Source: Acidobacteriota bacterium
Lineage (GTDB): Bacteria > Acidobacteriota > Thermoanaerobaculia > Multivoradales > JBCCEF01
Direction of reading: 5' to 3'
Assembly: GCA_039028635.1 (NCBI GenBank)
Contig: JBCCHV010000054.1
Location: 1 to 45,949 of the forward strand
Length of the DNA: 45,949 nt
How positions within the stretch are numbered: position 1 is the first letter of the stretch; every line of letters begins with the position of its first letter. The notes beneath the pieces were generated by a model. That model was not told the DNA's origin and did not search any database. It saw only the letters and a list, made by a program, of their open reading frames with translations. A program made the translations under genes and the position numbers. Positions 33,833 to 41,413 of this stretch are shown in pieces.

Positions 33833-33963
33833 GGCTAAAGGCGCCCCCCTCGGGCGCGCGGCCCGGCTTCGCGCATGTCGCGCGCCCTCACCCCCATCCT
33901 CGGCGGCCTACGCCGCCGCCTCGCCCGGTGGGCTCGGGAGCCGCCTGCTGGTTAGCAGGCGGC
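33833..33963 (+). repeat. Dispersed intergenic repeat, copy 2 right part, with three hairpins
   Basis: GGCTAAAGGCGCC (33833-33845) continues the repeat split by the IS. Three stems follow: GGGCGCGC/GCGCGCCC (33852-33887), CGGCGGC/GCCGCCG (33901-33918) and AGCCGCCTGCT/AGCAGGCGGCT (33939-33964). Up to 34080 nothing else is seen besides the ribosome site of the next gene. Confidence 0.6.
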
Positions 33964-34103
33964 TGCTCCTGTCAACCCGATTTCCGGTCGTCCCTTGGGC
34001 CGGGGCCGCTCGCTGAAGGCCGGCGGCGCGTCCGAAACGTTTCCTCCTCCGGCGGCACCTACGAGCGAAGCCCCTTCGTTAATTCGAACCTGAGGAGGTA
34101 ACG

Positions 34104-34547
34104 ATGCTTCGTAAGTGCGCTCTCTTTGCCGCCGCCGCCCTGGTCAGCGCCCTGCCGCTGGCAGCCCACGTCACGATTCAGTGTCCGGCCGCCGACACGG
34201 TGGTCGTCCACGCCATCCCGCACTCCGTCAACTCCTACTTCACGGCCAAGTCCGATGGCGTCGAGTTCGGCGGCTTCGGGGCCGGCTGGATTCCGTCCTT
34301 CGCCCTGCTGCAGGCCAGCATCGTGGTTTCCGACGGCTCCTTCGCTCTGCGCTGCAACTACGGCACGCGAAAATTCTTCGAGACCCTCGAGAGCGGCACC
34401 TCGGCGAACTTCCAGGCCTGCTCTTTCCCTGACGGCGGCAAGACCTGCGTCGGCTCCCTGGATCAGTGCGCCCTCGACTGCCCGGAGCAGCCCGAGGACA
34501 ACGCCGCCGACTTCCCGCACCAATCCGCGGCTCAACCCAGCCGATAA
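34104..34547 (+). CDS. Small secreted Cys-containing protein
   Basis: A 147-residue protein with a strong ribosome site (GAGGAGGT, five bases before the ATG). Residues 1-20 are a signal peptide. The mature part has six to seven Cys (TIQCPAAD, ALRCNYG, QACSFPDGGKTCVG, QCALDCPEQ) that could form disulfides. The segment DGSFALRCNYGTRKFFETLESGTSANFQACSF is typical of small secreted beta proteins, but no family is recognised. It is convergent with the SRPBCC gene. It lies just downstream of the repeat and IS region and shows no sign of disruption. Confidence 0.75.
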   Translation: MLRKCALFAAAALVSALPLAAHVTIQCPAADTVVVHAIPHSVNSYFTAKSDGVEFGGFGAGWIPSFALLQASIVVSDGSFALRCNYGTRKFFETLESGTSANFQACSFPDGGKTCVGSLDQCALDCPEQPEDNAADFPHQSAAQPSR

Positions 34548-34643
34548 CGCGGTCGGGCCGCTCGGGAAGGACCCTCGAGCAGCCCCAGCCCGCTGCCACA
34601 GCGCTGGCGCCAGTCTGGCCGGGCTCTCAGCAAGAGATTCGGA

Positions 34644-35255
34644 CTAGAAAACGACCCAGTAGAGAAGCGCCAGCACCAGCAGAACGACGCCGATCAGCCA
34701 GACCGGCTTCGGAATCACGTCCTTGGCGACGTCCTTCGCCACCCGCGCCGCGAACTCGGCCTGCGTCGGAGCCTCCGCAGGGGGCGCCGCCTCGGACGCC
34801 CCATCCTGCCCTCCCTCCCGGACTCCAAGGGAAGCTCCGAGCCCTTCCAGGCTCTGGCGCACGATGGACTTCGCGGAGCTCTCCACCAAGCGCTGGCCGA
34901 CGCTCGCCACCCGCCCTCCGACCTGCGCTTCGCCTTCATAGCGGAGATGGGTCTTGCCGTCGCGATCCTCCAGCCGAACGGCGCCGGTGGCCTTGACGAA
35001 CCCGGGAGCTCCCCGGCCATCGACCTGCATGGTGTAGCCGTTGGGGGGATCGATGTCGACGAGGGCGACCTTGCCCTGGAACTTGCCCTGCACCGGCCCG
35101 ACCTTGAGGTTGAGGATGCCTTGATAGGCCCCTTCGCCGGTCTGTTCCAGCTTGTCGCAGCCCGGCAGCACCGAGGCCAGCACGACAGGATCCTGCAGCG
35201 CTTCCCAGACCGCTGCGCGGTCGGCGTCGAACGTGTACTCTCCGGCGATCTTCAT
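34644..35255 (-). CDS. CoxG/SRPBCC-family protein with C-terminal membrane anchor
   Basis: A 203-residue protein. Residues 1-145 are a CoxG-type START/SRPBCC fold (GEYTFDADRAAVWEALQDPVVLASVLPGCDKLE, then YEGEAQVGGRVASVGQRLVESSAK). A Glu/Pro/Ala linker leads to a single C-terminal helix (PVWLIGVVLLVLALLYWVVF) that would anchor it with the domain in the cytoplasm. CoxG proteins are linked to CO-dehydrogenase maturation and more widely to quinone binding, but no cox genes are near. The ATG at 35255 has AAGGAGG nine bases upstream; the frame is open to 35384. It is divergent from the avidin gene. Confidence 0.85.
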   Translation of the reverse strand: MKIAGEYTFDADRAAVWEALQDPVVLASVLPGCDKLEQTGEGAYQGILNLKVGPVQGKFQGKVALVDIDPPNGYTMQVDGRGAPGFVKATGAVRLEDRDGKTHLRYEGEAQVGGRVASVGQRLVESSAKSIVRQSLEGLGASLGVREGGQDGASEAAPPAEAPTQAEFAARVAKDVAKDVIPKPVWLIGVVLLVLALLYWVVF

Positions 35256-35372
35256 CCGCGAGCCTCCTTGTCTTGGCGAGGCTCCATCATAGCGGTAGTG
35301 ACGGCAAAAGGCCTCGCCACCGGGAGCCGGGAGGAGATAGAGTCCACGGCGACCGATGGGAGATCCGACACG

Positions 35373-35891
35373 ATGAGCCACCACCGCAAGCCGCCCGTCC
35401 GCCGCCTGACGATCCTTTTCCCGCTCTGTCTCCTCCTCACCGTGGGCTGCGTCAGTGGACAGGCCGCTCCAGCTTCTGCGACGGCTTCCGCAGCGTCAGC
35501 GGCGGGACCTTCCGACACCGACTGCGAGCGCCTCGCCGGCGAGTGGGTCAACGAGCTCGACTCGGTGCTCGCCATCGACTCCATCGACAGCACCAGCGGA
35601 CGCATCGAGGGGCGGTATATCTCATCGACCTCGACCGATGGTCGAACTTTCCCGATGATCGGCTGGAGCAACGACCGCGAACCGGAGGCGGAGGGACATC
35701 ACGCCCGAGTCGTCACCTTCACGGTCCACTGGGGCGACTACGGCAGCCTCACCGCCTGGACCGGCTACTGCTTCGCCGACGACGGGCGCCCGACGCTGCG
35801 CACCAACTGGAATCTGGTTCGCCCCAACAGCGAGTTCCGCTGGGACCACATTCACTCCGACAGCTCGGTCTTCGTGCCCCGCTCGCAGTAA
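35373..35891 (+). CDS. Avidin-family biotin-binding lipoprotein
   Basis: A 172-residue protein. The signal ends in a lipobox with Cys26 (LLLTVGC), and a Ser/Ala-rich linker leads to an avidin barrel at 51-170. Against streptavidin, all biotin contacts have counterparts: Asn60, Ser64 (GEWVNELDS), Tyr82, Ser84 (GRYISS), Trp120 (TVHW), Ser125, Thr127, Trp129 (GSLTAWTG), Trp146 (TNWNL), Trp157 and Asp163. Trp157 is the residue that reaches into the neighbouring subunit. Cys51 and Cys133 may form a disulfide. Known avidins bind biotin very tightly and are thought to starve competitors or predators. Being lipid-anchored is unusual and suggests retention on the cell. The ATG at 35373 is preferred to the open frame back to 34947. 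Confidence 0.9.
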   Translation: MSHHRKPPVRRLTILFPLCLLLTVGCVSGQAAPASATASAASAAGPSDTDCERLAGEWVNELDSVLAIDSIDSTSGRIEGRYISSTSTDGRTFPMIGWSNDREPEAEGHHARVVTFTVHWGDYGSLTAWTGYCFADDGRPTLRTNWNLVRPNSEFRWDHIHSDSSVFVPRSQ

Positions 35892-35902
35892 CGGCCACGA
35901 AA

Positions 35903-35928
35903 AAAGGGGACCGCCACGGGTCCCCTTT
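35903..35928. terminator. Bidirectional terminator between convergent genes
   Basis: AAAGGGGACC-N6-GGTCCCCTTT forms a 10-bp stem between the avidin stop (35891) and the PDZ gene end (35981). A-rich and T-rich ends on both sides make it work in either direction. Confidence 0.85.
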
Positions 35929-35980
35929 CCAAACGGCTCGCGACCGCAGGTTGCGAGCTCTTCTGACCGCCGAGCCTCCC

Positions 35981-36832
35981 TCAGTCGCCGAGGTCGAGGC
36001 TGAGGGCGCTGCAGTCCGCGTCGTCGCCATTGAGGGTGCAGGAGCAGTCGCCACCGTCACAGTTGACCTCGATCTGGCAGGCCTCGTCACCGCAGTCGAA
36101 GTCGAAATCGAAGTCGAAATTTCCACCCGAGGTCGCGATCTCGGGGCAATCGCCCTCGTCGCAATCGAGAACCACCACCTTGCGGTTCTCCCGCACGATG
36201 TGATGACGGTCGCCATCGCCACTGCCGAGCACGAAGATGTTGGCGTCGCCGGAGTCGAAGCCCTCGCATTCGCCGTCTTCGCAGCGGAAAGCAAAGCTCG
36301 ACAGGCCGCTTCCCTTGCGCTCTTCGACCGCCACCGAAAGAACCTCCTGACGGCCATCCCGCCACAGCTCGATGGCCGCTGCCTCGCCTTCTTCGAGCCC
36401 CCGCACCTTCTTCGACAGGCCAAAGGCGCTCGCGACACCCTCGCCATCGATACCGGTGATGATGTCGCCGACCTCGATGCCGGCCGTCTCCGCCGGGCTG
36501 TCGGCCATCACCTGCGAGACGATGACGCCGAAGTCGCCGGAAACGCCGAAGTGCTCGCGCAGCTCGGGCGACAGCTCGGTCAGAGCCACCCCCAGGAAGC
36601 CGCCACCGTGGACCCAGCTCAGCGGGCCGCCTCCGAGACCGACGTGATGGCCGTCCTCACCGATGAAGAGGGCCCGAACGTCGTCCGAAGAGGGGCAGTC
36701 GTCGCCCTCGCAGGGGCTCATGAATTTACGGATTTCTACGCGCTGGGCGTCGTCGCCGGCGGACGCCACCAGCGAGACTCCAACGGCGATCAAAAGGGCA
36801 GACAGACCGAGGACCAGAGACTTCTTCATCAT
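35981..36832 (-). CDS. Secreted PDZ-domain protein with Asp/Cys-rich tail
   Basis: A 283-residue protein. Residues 1-25 are a signal peptide. Residues 75-175 are a PDZ domain of the bacterial protease/regulator type (GGGFLGVALTELSPELREHFG, then GVIVSQVMADSPAETAGIEVGDIITGIDGEGV). No protease domain follows. Residues 185-283 are rich in Asp, Glu and Cys, with GDC/GEC pairs and an alternating Phe-Asp run (FDFDFDFD), which may bind Ca2+ or form disulfides. The first of two adjacent ATGs (36832) fits GGAG ten bases upstream. It lies 97 bp downstream of the VWFA-related gene on the same strand. Confidence 0.85.
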   Translation of the reverse strand: MMKKSLVLGLSALLIAVGVSLVASAGDDAQRVEIRKFMSPCEGDDCPSSDDVRALFIGEDGHHVGLGGGPLSWVHGGGFLGVALTELSPELREHFGVSGDFGVIVSQVMADSPAETAGIEVGDIITGIDGEGVASAFGLSKKVRGLEEGEAAAIELWRDGRQEVLSVAVEERKGSGLSSFAFRCEDGECEGFDSGDANIFVLGSGDGDRHHIVRENRKVVVLDCDEGDCPEIATSGGNFDFDFDFDCGDEACQIEVNCDGGDCSCTLNGDDADCSALSLDLGD

Positions 36833-36929
36833 GTTGAGTTTCTCCACCTGTGTTGTGAGATCGACAGGAGCTCCCGCCCCGCTTTCGACCCTTACAACCC
36901 CGCAACGGGAGAAAGGTTCCCGCGCCCCG

Positions 36930-38645
36930 TCAGCCGACCTGAACCACCCGACGAATGAAGGACGTCTTGCCGGAGAACTCATCGCGTAAGCCAACCGCGA
37001 CTTCCTGCGACCCGGCCCGCATCAGCAGCTCCGCCTCGTAAGTGATGTGCTGCTGCTGGGCGCGCTCGAACTCGGCGGCGGGAATCACCAGCGGAATCGG
37101 CTTCTGCTCCGGCACGGACGTGCCGCCATCGCGGTTGATCGCCGCCACCACCACCACCAGCCGACCATGGTAGGCGTCGCCCTGCGGCACCATGGCGATG
37201 GAACCGATCGGGATCTCGACTTCGACGGGCACCTGGTAGAAGCGATCGCGCCGGGCCTTCGGCTTCGCCGTCTTCACCCGCAGCCCGTGCGGGTTGACCC
37301 CAACCCCGTGATGGAGGGACGCCAGCACGCCCTCGTTGAGGCGCGTTTCGAGGGTCTTGTCGCGATAGCCGGCGCGGTGGCGCAGCTCGTAACCCCTGAC
37401 CTTGTTCTTGAGCTTGACCTCGATCGAGTGGTACCGCCCGTCCCCGTTGTGGGCCGGCAGGTAGCCGAGGGAGTAGTAGTCGTCGAAGTCCGTCGCCATC
37501 TGGTCGAAGGCGAGCTTGAAGTTGTTGGTGTTGAACACCGAGCGGCCACCGGTGTCGCGGGCGATCATCTGCAGGGGCTCGCTCATGTTCGATTGCTCGA
37601 TGAAGTCGAGCTCGATCTGGGAGCCGCCTCGCGCGGCGCCGCGATTCACCGCCGACACCGAGGAGCGTGACTTCAGGCCCGCCGCGTCGAGGGTGTAGAA
37701 GGTCACCCGATTGGCATTGGCGTGGGAGATCAGCTCGCGATACTGGGGTCGGGCGTTGTAGCGCTGGGCACGGAGCTGGCCTCCGACCCCCTCGACCTGG
37801 CCGAACTCGATGTCGAGCAGGCGAAAGAGGTCCTCCGCGGCGGTCATCGGCATGCCTTCGCTGACGTGGAGAATCGCCTTGCGACCGGGCAGCCCACCGA
37901 GGGAGCTGATCAGCTCTTTGAGGCCACGAATGCTGGTGCGAACGTCCTGGAATGCGGAGCCGGCGTAGCTCTCCACCGCCACTTCCGCCGTCTGCAGGCT
38001 ATCGCTCGCCTCGATGCGCTGAATCACCTGCCGACGCTCTTGCTCGTTCTGGACCGCGAAGGCGGTGAGCTTCTCGGTCTCGCGCAGGGCCTTGGCGATG
38101 GCGGCGCGGTCCGCCGTGAAGGGCTGACGGATGTTCAGCGAACGCTCGAAGGTCGCCACCAGAACCCGATCTTCGGGACCGACATAGGAATCGAGGAAAG
38201 ATTGCACCTCGCGCGACACCTTGTTGCGGCCAAAGGGCTTGAGGTAGAGATTGTCCAAGTAGACGATGAGGTGAAGGCGCTGGTCCTCCGAGACCTGCGG
38301 CTGCTCCACCGCGATCGACTCCGGAACCTCGCCCTCGGGCACCGGCAGGTTGGGAACCCCCAGGGCCCGCGGTCGCTTGCCTTCGCTGCTGACGGCAGTG
38401 AAGTTGCTCACCAATTGACGCCGGCCGTCTTCGTAGACCTCGAAGTCGTCCTTGGTCAAGCCGCGCACCGGGTTGCCCTGCCGGTCGGTGACGTAGACCT
38501 CGACATTCACCAGGTTGACGTCGAGGGACTCGAAGAAGACTTGCGAGCCGGCGGAATCGTCACTCGCGGCCGGATCCTGGGCGGAGGCATAGAAGCCGGC
38601 GGCGAGCAGGAGGGTCAGGATGAGCAGAGCGGATCGGGTTTTCAT
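36930..38645 (-). CDS. Secreted VWFA-related domain protein (acidobacterial type)
   Basis: A 571-residue protein. Residues 1-23 are a signal peptide. Residues 35-75 are the characteristic VNLVNVEVYVTDRQGNPVRGLTKDDFEVYEDG region of the VWFA-related family common in Acidobacteriota. Residues 110-390 are the von Willebrand factor A-like domain. Its first metal site reads YLDNLYL instead of DxSxS, so a typical MIDAS is not formed. The C-terminal part is beta-rich. Role unknown; presumably adhesion or complex formation outside the cytoplasm. The ATG at 38645 was taken because the signal peptide starts there; ATGs at 38657 and 38672 are possible. It is divergent from the TPR gene and likely co-transcribed with the PDZ gene. 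Confidence 0.85.
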   Translation of the reverse strand: MKTRSALLILTLLLAAGFYASAQDPAASDDSAGSQVFFESLDVNLVNVEVYVTDRQGNPVRGLTKDDFEVYEDGRRQLVSNFTAVSSEGKRPRALGVPNLPVPEGEVPESIAVEQPQVSEDQRLHLIVYLDNLYLKPFGRNKVSREVQSFLDSYVGPEDRVLVATFERSLNIRQPFTADRAAIAKALRETEKLTAFAVQNEQERRQVIQRIEASDSLQTAEVAVESYAGSAFQDVRTSIRGLKELISSLGGLPGRKAILHVSEGMPMTAAEDLFRLLDIEFGQVEGVGGQLRAQRYNARPQYRELISHANANRVTFYTLDAAGLKSRSSVSAVNRGAARGGSQIELDFIEQSNMSEPLQMIARDTGGRSVFNTNNFKLAFDQMATDFDDYYSLGYLPAHNGDGRYHSIEVKLKNKVRGYELRHRAGYRDKTLETRLNEGVLASLHHGVGVNPHGLRVKTAKPKARRDRFYQVPVEVEIPIGSIAMVPQGDAYHGRLVVVVAAINRDGGTSVPEQKPIPLVIPAAEFERAQQQHITYEAELLMRAGSQEVAVGLRDEFSGKTSFIRRVVQVG

Positions 38646-38749
38646 GGCGGTCGTCATTCTCCTCGCGGGCAAGATCTCGCTTCCTGCCAGATGCTAGCAG
38701 CAGTGGCCGTCGGTCGGCCCGCGAACCCATCCTTGGTAAGCTCTCAGCC

Positions 38750-39547
38750 ATGAGACGCCTGCTTTTCCTCGCCATGATCGTGCTCCTCGCCGCGACTCCC
38801 CCGACCCTCGCCCAGACCGAAGCGAAACGCGCCGGAGAGCTCCTCGAAGGGGCCCAAAAGGATCTCGAAGCGGGACGCGTAGACGAGGCCCGCGGACGCC
38901 TCCTGCGGGTCATCGAGATCGGCGGCAGCCGGCGCCAGCAGGCCGACGCCCACGTCGGCCTGGCCCTCATCGCCCAACGCCTCGGCGACCTCCCGGAGTC
39001 GGCGAGCCGCTTCCAGGAAGCGCTCCGCCTGATCCCCACCCACCGGCAAGCCCTGCGCGGCCTCGCCGGCCTGATGGGCCAGTCCGGCTCCTACACGGAA
39101 GCGGCCTCGACCTACGGCTTGATCCTGCAGCAGGCACCGGACGACGTCTCGGCCCGCCTCGGCCAGGTGACCGCGCTGATCTTCGCCGGCGAGCATCGCC
39201 AAGCCCTGGCGAGTATCGAAGCCGGCCTCGAGGCCTCTCCCGAAAGTCTCGATCTCAAGGACGTGCTGGCCCGACACCTCGCCGGCTGCCCCGATCTCGA
39301 GGTGCGGGACGGCGACCGTGCCCTCACCCTGGCCCTCGAAGTGGCACGCCAGGTACCGACGCCACAGAGCCTCGAGACCCTCGCCATGGCCTATGCCGAG
39401 ACCGGCCGCTTCGAGCAAGCCGTCGAAGAGCAAGACCGCCTGCTCGAGGCCTACGGTGACAAGGCCGGCAGCGAGCTGGTGGCGCAATGGCGACGCAACC
39501 GCGAGCTCTACTCCGCCGGCAAGCGCTGCTGCGCTGATTCCTCCTAG
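38750..39547 (+). CDS. Secreted TPR-repeat protein
   Basis: A 265-residue protein. Residues 1-21 are a signal peptide (LLFLAMIVLLAATPPTLAQ). At least five TPR units follow from residue 27 (AGELLEGAQKDLEAGRVDEARGRL, ADAHVGLALIAQRLGDLPESA, HRQALRGLAGLMGQSGSYTEAA, and later SLETLAMAYAETGRFEQAV). It ends with a CC pair. TPR scaffolds mediate protein contacts; the partner is unknown. TAAGCT seven bases before the ATG and no ribosome site suggest a leaderless transcript. It is divergent from the VWFA-related gene and 78 bp before the histidine kinase. Confidence 0.85.
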   Translation: MRRLLFLAMIVLLAATPPTLAQTEAKRAGELLEGAQKDLEAGRVDEARGRLLRVIEIGGSRRQQADAHVGLALIAQRLGDLPESASRFQEALRLIPTHRQALRGLAGLMGQSGSYTEAASTYGLILQQAPDDVSARLGQVTALIFAGEHRQALASIEAGLEASPESLDLKDVLARHLAGCPDLEVRDGDRALTLALEVARQVPTPQSLETLAMAYAETGRFEQAVEEQDRLLEAYGDKAGSELVAQWRRNRELYSAGKRCCADSS

Positions 39548-39605
39548 CCTTCGCCAGGCTGCCGTCCCTGACTAAGGTGGGTGGTCCCCGAGGTAGGGCG
39601 ACCGC

Positions 39606-39611
39606 TAGACT
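39606..39611 (+). promoter_or_regulatory. Candidate -10 box TAGACT before the histidine kinase
   Basis: TAGACT ends 14 bases before the ATG at 39626, with no Shine-Dalgarno between, implying a very short leader. The -35 region has no clear match. Confidence 0.4.
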
Positions 39612-39625
39612 GCTGCGCGAACGTC

Positions 39626-41413
39626 ATGGGCCTGCAAGAAGACAGCAACCTCGGGGTCGAGCGCCTCCTCAGCCAACAGGAAGCGCTGCGCCAGGTGATC
39701 GAGGAGATCAGCAGCGAGCTCGAGTTGCGCCCTCTCCTCACCAGCATCGTGCGCCAAGCCTGCGAGCTGCTGGTCGCCCACGACGGCAGCATCGGTCTCT
39801 ATGACCACGATCGCGGTGTGCTGCGCATCGCCGCCGTCTATCGCATGCCCGAAGGCGAGCTCGGTTCCGAGGTCGCCGTCGGCCAGGGACTCGCCGGCCA
39901 GGTTCTGCTGCGCCGTGAGCCAGTCGTTCTGGAGCGCTACGGCGACGTCCCGGAGCCGGTCCTGCCAGAGCTCGCCGAGAACGCCGTTCTGGGGGTGCCG
40001 ATCTTCTGGCATGGCGACCTGATCGGATTCTTCGGTATCGGCGCCCAGCCGCCACGCCGCTTCGATCGCAGCGACGTCGACATCCTCAGTCTGTTCGCCC
40101 GCCACGCCGCGGTGGCGATCGTCAACGCCGAGCGCTACCAGCGCGAGAAGGAGCGCGCCGAGCGCCTCGACCTGCTCGCCCAGGTCGCCCGCATCATCGC
40201 TGCCGGCCTCGACCTCGACGATCTTCTAGACAACGCCGCCGAGGCGATCCACCGACTCCTCGGCTATGCCAACGTCGCCATCCCGGTGATCGACCCGGCA
40301 GAACCCGAAACCCTCGTCCTGCGCGCCGTCGGCGGCAGCTACCGCAACCTGATCCAGGAGGTCTACCGGCTTCCCGTCGCCCAGGGCATCATGGGAGCCG
40401 CCGTCCGCGAGCGCCGGACGATGCTGGTCCAGGACGTCCATCGCGACTCGCGCTATGTGCCGACACCCGGCTCCGAGGCGATTCAGGCGGAGCTCGCCGT
40501 GCCGATCCTCCTCGCTGGCGAAGTCCTCGGCGTCCTCAACGTCGAGACCTCCGGAACGCTGACCTCGGAAGACGCGGCGAGCCTGGAGATCGTCGCCGAT
40601 CACCTGGCGGTGGCGATCAAGAACGCCTCCCTGTTCGCCCAGGCCCAGCGCCTGGCGGTGCTCGAAGAGCGCCAGCGGCTGGCGCGGGAGCTCCACGACT
40701 CGGTCACTCAGATGCTGTTCAGCGCCACCCTCATCGCCCAGGCCGTCCCGCAGGCCTACCAGCGGGATCCGCAGGAGGGCGAGCGCCGACTGGCGCGCCT
40801 GCTCGAGCTCAACCGCTCCGCCCTCGGCGAGATGCGCGCCCTGCTGCGCGAGCTGCGACCGGCCGAAGAACCCATGCCCCTCAACAGCGGCGAGTTCCCT
40901 CGACCGACGATCTTCCGAGTGCGGCGCGATGGACTCCTGCCGGTGATCGACGACCTGCTGGCGGAGCTCGAGCGCGATGGTCTCGAGGTGACCCGCCAGT
41001 GGTCCGACTACAGCCGCCAGTCGGCGGACCTCGAGGAAACCCTCTTCCGGGTCACCCAGGAGTGCCTCAACAACATCTCGAAGCACGCTCGAGCGAAAAA
41101 GGTCACCCTCACCCTGCAAGCGAGCGACTCCCAGGTTCGGCTGGCGGTCGAGGACGACGGACTCGGCTTCGACGCCCGGCAGGCCCTGGCGCGACCCGCC
41201 TCCGAGTCCGGTATGGGCGTGCTGTCGATGCGCGAACGGATTCGCGCCCTCGGAGGAGACTTTCGCCTCGAGAGCTTCGTCGGCCTCGGCACCCGGGTGG
41301 CCGCGCGCCTGCCCAAGGAATCGCCGGCGGACGATCCGCCGGTACCCCAGTCGGAGGGCACCTCGCCCTTCGGCCCGCGGCAGGAGCCAAGAAAAGCCAA
41401 GGAGACGCGATGA
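39626..41413 (+). CDS. GAF-GAF histidine kinase, NarL/LuxR-partner type
   Basis: A 595-residue soluble kinase without membrane helices. A short coiled coil (residues 8-30) precedes GAF 1 (about 30-170), a second coil, and GAF 2 (about 195-345). The HisKA_3 dimerisation helix has phospho-acceptor His357 (ARELHDSVTQMLFSA). The HATPase domain shows the N box (ECLNNISKHARAKKV), G1 (EDDGLGFD) and G2 (GMGVLSMRERIRALGG). Cytoplasmic GAF sensing of a small molecule, redox state or gas is likely; the ligand is unknown. The start is uncertain: a GTG at 39581 with AAGGTGG next to it gives 15 more residues. It overlaps the response regulator by 4 bp (ATGA). Confidence 0.92.
   Translation: MGLQEDSNLGVERLLSQQEALRQVIEEISSELELRPLLTSIVRQACELLVAHDGSIGLYDHDRGVLRIAAVYRMPEGELGSEVAVGQGLAGQVLLRREPVVLERYGDVPEPVLPELAENAVLGVPIFWHGDLIGFFGIGAQPPRRFDRSDVDILSLFARHAAVAIVNAERYQREKERAERLDLLAQVARIIAAGLDLDDLLDNAAEAIHRLLGYANVAIPVIDPAEPETLVLRAVGGSYRNLIQEVYRLPVAQGIMGAAVRERRTMLVQDVHRDSRYVPTPGSEAIQAELAVPILLAGEVLGVLNVETSGTLTSEDAASLEIVADHLAVAIKNASLFAQAQRLAVLEERQRLARELHDSVTQMLFSATLIAQAVPQAYQRDPQEGERRLARLLELNRSALGEMRALLRELRPAEEPMPLNSGEFPRPTIFRVRRDGLLPVIDDLLAELERDGLEVTRQWSDYSRQSADLEETLFRVTQECLNNISKHARAKKVTLTLQASDSQVRLAVEDDGLGFDARQALARPASESGMGVLSMRERIRALGGDFRLESFVGLGTRVAARLPKESPADDPPVPQSEGTSPFGPRQEPRKAKETR

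Larger units (their letters stand above)
32552..33842 (+). mobile_element. IS4-family insertion sequence with target duplications
   Basis: The element (about 32562-33832, near 1.27 kb) has 14-bp perfect terminal inverted repeats, TGCTGTCCCACAAA at 32565-32578 and its complement at 33817-33830. They enclose one full-length transposase. Immediately outside, GGCTAGAGGC (32552-32561) and GGCTAAAGGC (33833-33842) form a 10-bp direct repeat with one mismatch, a length in the range for IS4-type elements. The exact ends are uncertain by two to three bases. The element looks intact and could be active. Confidence 0.88.

Noticed and set aside
33820-34101. A 93-codon plus-strand frame after the IS element
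   Set aside because: It runs through the dispersed repeat and its hairpins, is Pro/Arg-rich, and has no ribosome site.
34644-35255. A carbon-monoxide oxidation locus
   Set aside because: Only the CoxG-like protein is present. No molybdopterin dehydrogenase subunits or other maturation genes lie nearby.
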